From the NCBI RefSeq assembly GCF_029906345.1, contig NZ_JARYGY010000001.1, forward strand, positions 1 to 64,000: DNA of 64,000 bases. Direction: 5' to 3'. The notes below the pieces were generated by a model that was not told the origin of the DNA, made no database searches, and worked only from the letters and a program-made list of their open reading frames with translations. Source of the DNA: Aquimarina mycalae (GTDB taxonomy: Bacteria; Bacteroidota; Bacteroidia; Flavobacteriales; Flavobacteriaceae). How positions within the stretch are numbered: the first letter of the stretch is position 1; each line of letters begins with the position of its first letter. Positions 58,984 to 64,000 of the stretch are shown piece after piece. The translations under genes were made by a program, and so were the position numbers.

Positions 58984-59652
58984 TCAATCTCTATAATTCA
59001 TAAGACATTGTATTCGATTTTCCCTATAAAACTTGGTACTCTGCCACGTTGGGATTTGTATTTTTGATGAGTCTATAACTGGTAACTTTTCTTTTGCTTT
59101 AGAAACTGAATTTATCTTTTTTATTGCTTCAGAATATCCCTTACTTACAAATTTGGAAGTCCCTTTATACACATCTATCATATTGCGTTGTAATTCATCT
59201 TTTCTTCTACGTATAATAGATATATCCACATCATTGCGATTAAGATCTTTTAATAAAGATTGAAATTCTTCTTTAATTAAAAATGTTCTTAAAGCGGATT
59301 GCCTATGTTTCGTTGATATATTAGTCAGATTATATTTTTTGAGATAAAGGATCACTAAAAACAAGATCGACGAAGTTACAAACATCCCGAATCCTAAATT
59401 GAAATTCTCGGTATATCCAATAATCAATATTCCAGATATAATAAGTAAAGCTGTTAAGACTTGGACTCCTTTAAAAGTTAATACTTTCTGATTTAAAATA
59501 CGTATACACTTTTTCTGGGAATTATATAATGTTGTCGTCTTCTCGAACAGTTTCTTTATTTGTAATTCTACTCTTACAGATTCAGGGAATCTATAACCAA
59601 ATATTTCTCTCCATTTTTGTCTAGCTTTCCATTTTCTACCTAAAAACTCCAT
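58984..59652 (-). CDS. SLATT-domain two-helix membrane effector
   Basis: A 222-residue protein counted from the ATG at 59652. Residues about 63-80 and 86-104 are two membrane helices, flanked by charged coiled helices (VELQIKKLFEKTTTLYNSQK, ALRTFLIKEEFQSLLKDLNR), the arrangement of SLATT (SMODS- and SLOG-associating 2TM effector) domains. SLATT proteins are predicted to form membrane pores on sensing a nucleotide signal made by a partner CD-NTase, here the upstream gene. Residues 1-23 (MEFLGRKWKARQKWREIFGY then RFP) do not look like SLATT but like the C-terminal tail of SMODS CD-NTases. Hence the true N-terminus may be a fusion to the upstream frame. Confidence 0.82.
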   Translation of the reverse strand: MEFLGRKWKARQKWREIFGYRFPESVRVELQIKKLFEKTTTLYNSQKKCIRILNQKVLTFKGVQVLTALLIISGILIIGYTENFNLGFGMFVTSSILFLVILYLKKYNLTNISTKHRQSALRTFLIKEEFQSLLKDLNRNDVDISIIRRRKDELQRNMIDVYKGTSKFVSKGYSEAIKKINSVSKAKEKLPVIDSSKIQIPTWQSTKFYRENRIQCLMNYRD

Positions 59653-59677
59653 TCTTATAGCATTTTCAGCTTTAAAA
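59653..59677 (-). other. CD-NTase/SLATT junction with +1 frame continuity (frameshift site or lesion)
   Basis: On the minus strand the CD-NTase frame ends GGC TCA TTT TAA (stop at 59674..59672). Reading the +1 frame upstream of the SLATT ATG gives L-A-H-F-K-A-E-N-A-I-R directly joined to MEFLGRKW, without a stop. Four T residues before the stop (TTT-T-AA) would let a P-site tRNA-Phe slip +1 with full re-pairing, as at the prfB site. The alternative is a single-base insertion, the A in AAAGCT-A-CTGGCTCAT (59686). Confidence 0.7.
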
Positions 59678-60454
59678 TGAGCCAGTAGCTTTATATCTAA
59701 AATTATCAGGGTTATGAATTTTTTGTTCGCATCCAGCGAAATTCCAACTTACTTTTGATGATTCCTGGTTCATCAAAAATTTAAAAAAATCCATACACAT
59801 AGTATCAAAATGAGAATAAGACTGATATCTGTTTTCTGTAGATGTTAAAAACTCATACGCAAGCATATCAATTAACACATCCTTAATCTTAACCTTGCAA
59901 TTTTGCTTCCAAGCCTTAGCCATTCTGCATAATTTTTTTAAGTTATGATTGGTAATTTTATCTCCTATTTTCATTAGTTCTAAAAAAGGTTTTGGTTTCG
60001 TAATGTTCCATCTACCCTTATTAGTAAGATCCGCATATACATAATTTCCTCCATCTCTAATAAAAGCAGGTAATACATTAAAAGACATACCATCAGAAAA
60101 TCTGACTTTTATCACTTTGCCTTCCTTATCTATATTTGCTTTAGGATATATTGTTGCTATTGATCTACGAACATCCTCTAAAAATCTAGCCTGACATTTC
60201 CCTCCGCATTCTTCATATTCGTTCTGCAAATGAGATGGCATCTCAAAAATCATATCGATTTCATTGATACCATCATTTGCAGTCTCTCTCCCATAGCAAC
60301 CGACATAAATACTACCATAATTAGTATTTATATTCCAAAAATCATTATTTAATTTTTTGTTTATTGAATCATAACGTAGCGAAATAATGGACTTCTTCTT
60401 AGAAGAAACCTTAAGCTCATCACAAAACATATTAAAGTGTGCAGATATACTCAT
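59672..60454 (-). CDS. CD-NTase (SMODS nucleotidyltransferase), C-terminally shortened
   Basis: A 260-residue CBASS-type cyclic oligonucleotide synthase. The nucleotidyltransferase motif is VGCYGRETANDGINEIDMIF: Cys53 stands where GS is usual, and Glu66/Asp68 form the metal pair. The third acidic position, normally Asp or Glu in the D/E-V-V/L-P-A-F strand, is Asn126 here (SFNVLPAFIRDGG). The C-terminal domain shows LKKLCRMAKAWKQNCKVKIK and LIDMLAYEFL. It stops after NFRYKATGSF, about 35 residues short of the family's usual end; the missing tail is present in the +1 frame and in the SLATT gene. The product would be a cyclic di- or tri-nucleotide if active. Confidence 0.85.
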   Translation of the reverse strand: MSISAHFNMFCDELKVSSKKKSIISLRYDSINKKLNNDFWNINTNYGSIYVGCYGRETANDGINEIDMIFEMPSHLQNEYEECGGKCQARFLEDVRRSIATIYPKANIDKEGKVIKVRFSDGMSFNVLPAFIRDGGNYVYADLTNKGRWNITKPKPFLELMKIGDKITNHNLKKLCRMAKAWKQNCKVKIKDVLIDMLAYEFLTSTENRYQSYSHFDTMCMDFFKFLMNQESSKVSWNFAGCEQKIHNPDNFRYKATGSF

Positions 60455-60458
60455 TTAT

Positions 60459-60498
60459 CCTAATATTTTAATAGTATTCTATTAGGTATAATTCCTAA
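60459..60498. promoter_or_regulatory. Mutually exclusive hairpins just before the CD-NTase start
   Basis: CCTAATA (60459-60465) pairs with TATTAGG (60480-60486), while the same TTAGG (60482-60486) can instead pair with CCTAA (60494-60498). The elements lie 5 to 44 bases upstream of the ATG at 60454 and could be alternating mRNA hairpins or a repeated operator half-site. Confidence 0.45.
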
Positions 60499-60518
60499 CG
60501 ATAACCATATTATTAATT

Positions 60519-60640
60519 TATTCCCCACCTCAGGACTGTGTAGTAACACAGTATAAGTACGATTATTAAGACTGCACAACAAACATAGTGTGCATACAAA
60601 AATGTGTTTTGTTGTATACCGATATTAAAGTGGGGTAATA
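60519..60640. other. 122-bp structured non-coding element (three nested stems)
   Basis: Outer stem TATTCCCCAC (60519-60528) pairs with GTGGGG(T)AATA (60630-60640, one bulged T at 60636). Inside are hairpin ACTGTGT-AGTA-ACACAGT (60535-60552) and a long stem ACAACAAACA (60576-60585) with TG(T)TTTGTTGT (60605-60615, one bulged base). It has no open frame and could be a structured leader of the CD-NTase mRNA, an independent RNA or a MITE with short terminal inverted repeats. Confidence 0.5.
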
Positions 60641-60742
60641 TGGGTGATACATAATTCTAAATAAATAATCGTTGAGCGGTAAGTCTCCGTATTAATTCAA
60701 AAAAAAACGAATTAATGGGTTTTAAAAGTGTATTTTATTTTA

Positions 60743-60776
60743 CGAAAGTAAACTTCCAATGAGATAAAAAATCAAC
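60743..60776 (-). promoter_or_regulatory. Candidate promoter of the CD-NTase/SLATT operon
   Basis: On the minus strand GTTG (60776..60773), 22 bases, then TACTTTCG (60750..60743) approximates the TAnnTTTG consensus with one mismatch. Transcription from here would give a leader of about 280 bases that includes the structured element. A closer TATGTTTG (60587..60580) is a weaker alternative because it lacks a -33 box. Confidence 0.4.
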
Positions 60777-61237
60777 TAAAAAAAAGTATTTTTGTTTCAT
60801 AACAATTTTATTTTAAGGATTACTAAAAATCTAACAATAAGCGCTTTATAATTTTTCTTAGTTCTAATGTACAAACAAAAAGAGAAATTAAAATACGGTT
60901 AAACCATAATTTAATTAAGGTTAAATACCCTTTAAAAATAAAAAACACTGAAAACACTATATGTTCCAAAGAGAATTAACCTACAAAAGAATGTTAAAAA
61001 AATATTTTTTTAACATTTAAGCAGTAAAAAACGTGTATTTCATCGTATTGTACTAGTAATTAAACATTAAAATTATGGGGTAAATTCCCCGAAATCTTAA
61101 TATTCTTACTGCGTAATTATTCAAAAACTACTTAGTAACCGTAGCTTTCAATCAAAAAGTCGGAATTTTCCCTGTTTTTCATTACAAAATAACAGATAAA
61201 AGATGTGATTATACAGATTAAATACCAATTTATATTT
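60777..61237. other. Non-coding AT-rich region with a 28-bp perfect palindrome
   Basis: No gene is seen. AATGTTAAAAAAAT and its exact complement form a 28-bp loopless palindrome at 60990-61017. Further right GGGGTAAATTCCCC (about 61076-61089) is a 4-bp-stem hairpin. Together with the structured element to its left this makes 783 non-coding bases upstream of the CD-NTase, unusually long for this gene-dense window. Confidence 0.55.
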
Positions 61238-62311
61238 TCACTTAATTATAACTCTTTTTGATACCACCTCATTTCCATAAGGAATTGAAAACACATATAC
61301 ACCTATTGGTAACTCACTTAAATTGATTCTTTTGCCCTCTGTTTTGCCTTTTTTAATAAGATTACCTGAAATATCTCTTAAAGAGTATTCAACATCTTGA
61401 TGCTGTTCATAATCTAAATAAATAAATCCATCTGTAGGATTAGGATACATGGTAATTGTTGATTTTTTCTTATCGAAATTTTGATCTTCTAAATTCCCCA
61501 GAGCTCTAAAAGTTGTATTAGCAGATCTACGTGATACAATATTAACCGTATAATCTTCGACTTCTCCATATGCAAAATCGCTATTACAGGCTATCGGTAT
61601 ACCATCATACCTCATCGCTACCCTCATTCTGGTGTTACCACCTGTAGCTGTTGAAGGAACAACAAAATTTGTAGTAATGCCATTATCGCCTATCGGTACA
61701 GCCACAGATACTACTTGTTCTGAGTTTTCGAAAACTTTGTTTTGATTATAATCAATCCATACTGCAAAGCTTTCTTCGTATGAATCTCCGATAAACCCAG
61801 GTCGTAGTTCAATTGTATTTATACCAATTGATAGATTCGCTATCAAATCTGTAAAATCATAATAACCTTCATTACTAGAATTGTTACTAATTTCATTGAG
61901 ACCCACATAATCAATGTATTCATAATCTGTACTAAATGAAGATGCTAAACAATAAGCACTAGCTGTCTCAGTAGTTAATACATAAAGAGCATCACTAAAA
62001 TCAGAATAGTTTCCTAGTTGATCTAATACAACTATTCTAAACTGGTATAATGTTTTGGGGGATAACCCTTTTATGACTGCACTAGTATCTGATCCATCAA
62101 ACCAACCATATACCTGATCATTTCGATACATTATAAAAGCATCTATATCTGTACTATCGGAAACAGCACTCCAAGAAAGTTCGGCAGTGTCTCCTGTAAC
62201 ATTGGATGCTGTAAAACTATTCAATATAGGGCCAATGAGACTATATGATCTCTCTTTTGTAAATCCAACGGTACTAACACTTATCATTAAAATACATATA
62301 ATTCTATTCAT
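61238..62311 (-). CDS. Exported FN3/GEVED protein with T9SS type A signal
   Basis: A 357-residue secreted protein. Signal peptide about 1-18; fibronectin type III domain about 30-112 (TGDTAELSWSAVSDSTDIDA, KGLSPKTLYQFRIVVLDQLG); a GEVED domain about 120-260, ending in FAYGEVEDYTVNI; and a T9SS type A sorting domain (MYPNPTDGFIYL ... SKRVIIK). The GEVED motif is typical of surface proteins of Bacteroidetes that may bind carbohydrate or peptide. No catalytic domain is present. It is likely a small adhesin. Confidence 0.88.
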   Translation of the reverse strand: MNRIICILMISVSTVGFTKERSYSLIGPILNSFTASNVTGDTAELSWSAVSDSTDIDAFIMYRNDQVYGWFDGSDTSAVIKGLSPKTLYQFRIVVLDQLGNYSDFSDALYVLTTETASAYCLASSFSTDYEYIDYVGLNEISNNSSNEGYYDFTDLIANLSIGINTIELRPGFIGDSYEESFAVWIDYNQNKVFENSEQVVSVAVPIGDNGITTNFVVPSTATGGNTRMRVAMRYDGIPIACNSDFAYGEVEDYTVNIVSRRSANTTFRALGNLEDQNFDKKKSTITMYPNPTDGFIYLDYEQHQDVEYSLRDISGNLIKKGKTEGKRINLSELPIGVYVFSIPYGNEVVSKRVIIK

Positions 62312-62477
62312 AACTTCTGTTTATGTTATACTGAATGAAAATATTAAAAACATAGACGTTAAAAATTCGAAAATGTCTAATTAGAAGCTTAGACTTTATA
62401 TTGTGTAGAAATACTCATAAATCAAGTATCAACTTAGCGATAAGATTCACTTAGATTATATGGAATATACCTTAACT

Positions 62478-62503
62478 AAAAAACCCCACTTTTTCAAATG
62501 GGG
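62478..62503 (-). terminator. Terminator of the endonuclease gene
   Basis: On the minus strand CCCCATTT and AAGTGGGG pair (one G-T), followed by TTTTTT, about 26 bases past the stop at 62529. Confidence 0.8.
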
Positions 62504-62528
62504 TAAGGTTTAAATAAAATATTTACGG

Positions 62529-64000
62529 TTATTCTTTTGTAAATTTCTTGGTAATAATCTGTTTTCCATCACTCACCGAAACAAAATACATCCCAGATGA
62601 AAAGTTATGAAGTGAAATTGATTCTTTAGACACTTTACCTCTACTGACTACCTGGCCTACATAATTCACAATTCTATAATTTGCCTCTACAGGATTTTTC
62701 ATTTGTAGCATAATTTCATTTTTAACAGGATTGGGGTAAAAACTAAAATCAAAACCATGTATCGTGTTTTCTTTTACTACATCTTCTGAAAAACTTCTTG
62801 CTGCGGATCCTATACAGAAGTTTTTATTTTCTTGAGATCCAAAAGAACCTCCAGAAGTCAATACTGTTCCATTAGAATTATCGGTTATTGCATAGGAACC
62901 ATTACCATAACTACAGCAAATCCCATCTCCATAGGTATCTTTTACTATAAATGTATAGCATCCAATATCCAGTGTTCTTGATAAGTTAATTGTTGAACCA
63001 TCTGACTGAGATCCATAGGTTCCTCCAGAATATTCGATCTGATTACTATCATTTCTTATTTCCCAGCTGGTTTCTTCTGGATAGTTATCAAAAGTAATTC
63101 TAAGAGTAATATCGCGTGTCGAAGAACCTCCTCCTGTACTTCCAGAGGTTGATAGATTTATACCATCAATAGCCATATCTCCTTGCCATGTAGTTCCTGT
63201 AACTCCATTAAATCGTAATTGTACTTTTTTACCAACATAAGCAGCTAAGCTAACTGATGCAGTTTTCCAAGAGTTTCCTTGATTTCCTGATTTATTCCAT
63301 ACTGAAGTCCAACTTGTTCCATCAAGACTAGCTTCTAGAGCAAGACCACCCATTGATGAGGCTCCATACATATGATACTTAAATGAAAAAGTAGCTTGAT
63401 TTGCATTAGTTATATCATAGCAAGGAGCATATAGAATCGCTCTTTTATTGGCATAATTGGGACTCGAAGATTCCATATACATATAATAAGAACCGGCATT
63501 AGCCGAGCTTGGACCTGTATTTGATGATGGAGTATTTCCAGAACGAATCGCCCAATTAAAATCATCTCCTGATGTTGCTTGTTTCCAAGATCCTAAAGTA
63601 TTTTCGAAACTTTCTGTATAAGGAAATGATGTAATTGTAGTGCTACATAATGTATTTCCTCCTCCTCCTGTAGTTCCGAAACGATCTTCGGCTTGTGGAC
63701 CTCCCCATATTTGTGTTGCAAAAGCCGGGTTATCAATAAAAGGATTTCTATTCCCTTGTAAACTCTCAATGATCGGATTTCGCTGCAATTCTAACTGTGA
63801 AACTGGATCTTCAGCATTCCATTCTAAAAATAATTGAATCATATTCGTATCTCCTGATACGGCAGTTCCTACTCCTACATTTGATGGTAAACAGCGATTA
63901 CCGTAACGTATGTACATAAACATCATCATACGTGCTACATCTCCTTTAAATTCATCTCCAGGATACCAATGCCCTTGAGAAGTTGTACCTGAATTACCAG
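62529..64000 (-). CDS. Secreted endonuclease I-family protein with T9SS type A signal (5' part beyond window)
   Basis: The frame is open to the window edge, so the start lies outside. The first visible residues (GHWYPGDEFKGDVARMMMFM, then YIRYGNRCL) and QLFLEWNAEDPVSQLELQRN plus QGNRNPFIDNP are the C-terminal half of the EndA/NucM-type endonuclease I fold, including the conserved Asn and Arg region. It is followed by an adhesion domain resembling a MAM/jelly-roll module (FENTLGSWKQATSGDDFNWA ... VQLRFNGVTG), a second beta-sandwich (ITLRITFDNYPEETSWEI, DTYGDGICCSYGNGSY) and a T9SS type A sorting domain (FYPNPVKNEIML ... TKKFTKE). It probably degrades extracellular DNA, for instance as nutrient or in biofilm. 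Confidence 0.88.
   Translation of the reverse strand, partial: GNSGTTSQGHWYPGDEFKGDVARMMMFMYIRYGNRCLPSNVGVGTAVSGDTNMIQLFLEWNAEDPVSQLELQRNPIIESLQGNRNPFIDNPAFATQIWGGPQAEDRFGTTGGGGNTLCSTTITSFPYTESFENTLGSWKQATSGDDFNWAIRSGNTPSSNTGPSSANAGSYYMYMESSSPNYANKRAILYAPCYDITNANQATFSFKYHMYGASSMGGLALEASLDGTSWTSVWNKSGNQGNSWKTASVSLAAYVGKKVQLRFNGVTGTTWQGDMAIDGINLSTSGSTGGGSSTRDITLRITFDNYPEETSWEIRNDSNQIEYSGGTYGSQSDGSTINLSRTLDIGCYTFIVKDTYGDGICCSYGNGSYAITDNSNGTVLTSGGSFGSQENKNFCIGSAARSFSEDVVKENTIHGFDFSFYPNPVKNEIMLQMKNPVEANYRIVNYVGQVVSRGKVSKESISLHNFSSGMYFVSVSDGKQIITKKFTKE

Noticed and set aside
60519-60640. Retron msr-msd RNA
   Set aside because: No reverse transcriptase gene lies nearby, and the fold lacks a recognisable msr/msd boundary.
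1-64000. tRNA genes, CRISPR arrays, insertion sequences, prophage
   Set aside because: No cloverleaf, repeat-spacer pattern, transposase, integrase or phage structural gene was recognised on either strand.

Overview
The window is AT-rich chromosomal DNA from a member of Bacteroidetes, almost certainly Flavobacteriaceae; an Aquimarina-like marine genus is possible but is only a guess. Evidence for this is promoters of the Bacteroidetes type (TTTG, about 19 bases, TAnnTTTG), a lack of Shine-Dalgarno sequences, several type IX secretion (T9SS) type A and type B sorting domains, a GldF/GldG gliding transporter beside dnaN, a DUF4294/M42 peptidase pair, and many lipoproteins with short signal peptides. 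Nearly all of it is ordinary housekeeping sequence with tight gene packing and strong hairpin terminators between convergent genes.

Layout. 1-400: two near-identical tandem promoters on the minus strand feeding what looks like an rRNA leader, so an rRNA operon probably lies just left of the window. 560-665: a probable Flavo-1 structured RNA. 0.7-9.4 kb: DUF4294 protein, M42 peptidase, an acetate uptake/activation operon (DUF4212, sodium-solute symporter, acs), Nudix hydrolase, Dps, a TTG-started lipoprotein and a GNAT enzyme. 9.4-11 kb: two small exported proteins with a shared upstream motif. 11-18.4 kb: a three-part outer-membrane protein (metallophosphoesterase, kinase-like segment, Omp85-type barrel), an HD-phosphohydrolase fused to a Pycsar-type transmembrane effector domain (PycTM), and a GAF-domain protein. 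18.7-26.8 kb: TlpA-like thioredoxin, rhomboid protease, duplicated lipid acyltransferases, glmM, and an acpH/MORN/ggt operon. 27-44.7 kb: beta-helix/PA14/CBM6 T9SS protein, DNA glycosylase-like protein, PaaK-like ligase, dnaK, sdaA, CPBP protease, panB, pseudouridine synthase, DMT exporter, a giant T9SS type B adhesin and a helical repeat protein. 44.8-49.2 kb: leuACDB. 49.3-58.8 kb: purC, phoH, SAM hydroxide adenosyltransferase, a monooxygenase, a fused gldFG gene, DUF1572 protein, dnaN, a Crp-like regulator and a DJ-1/PfpI protein.

58.9-61.2 kb is the main accessory region. It carries a compact CBASS-like pair, a CD-NTase (SMODS) and a two-helix SLATT membrane effector. The conserved C-terminal tail of the CD-NTase is missing from its own frame and is found, in the +1 frame, running into the start of the SLATT gene. 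The junction is a TTT-TAA sequence on which a +1 slip would join both into one polypeptide. The CD-NTase also has unusual residues at key active-site positions, and the pair is preceded by a long, highly structured non-coding leader. The window ends with a FN3/GEVED T9SS protein and the C-terminal part of a secreted endonuclease I-family protein that runs off the right edge.

No tRNA, CRISPR array, insertion sequence or phage gene was recognised.
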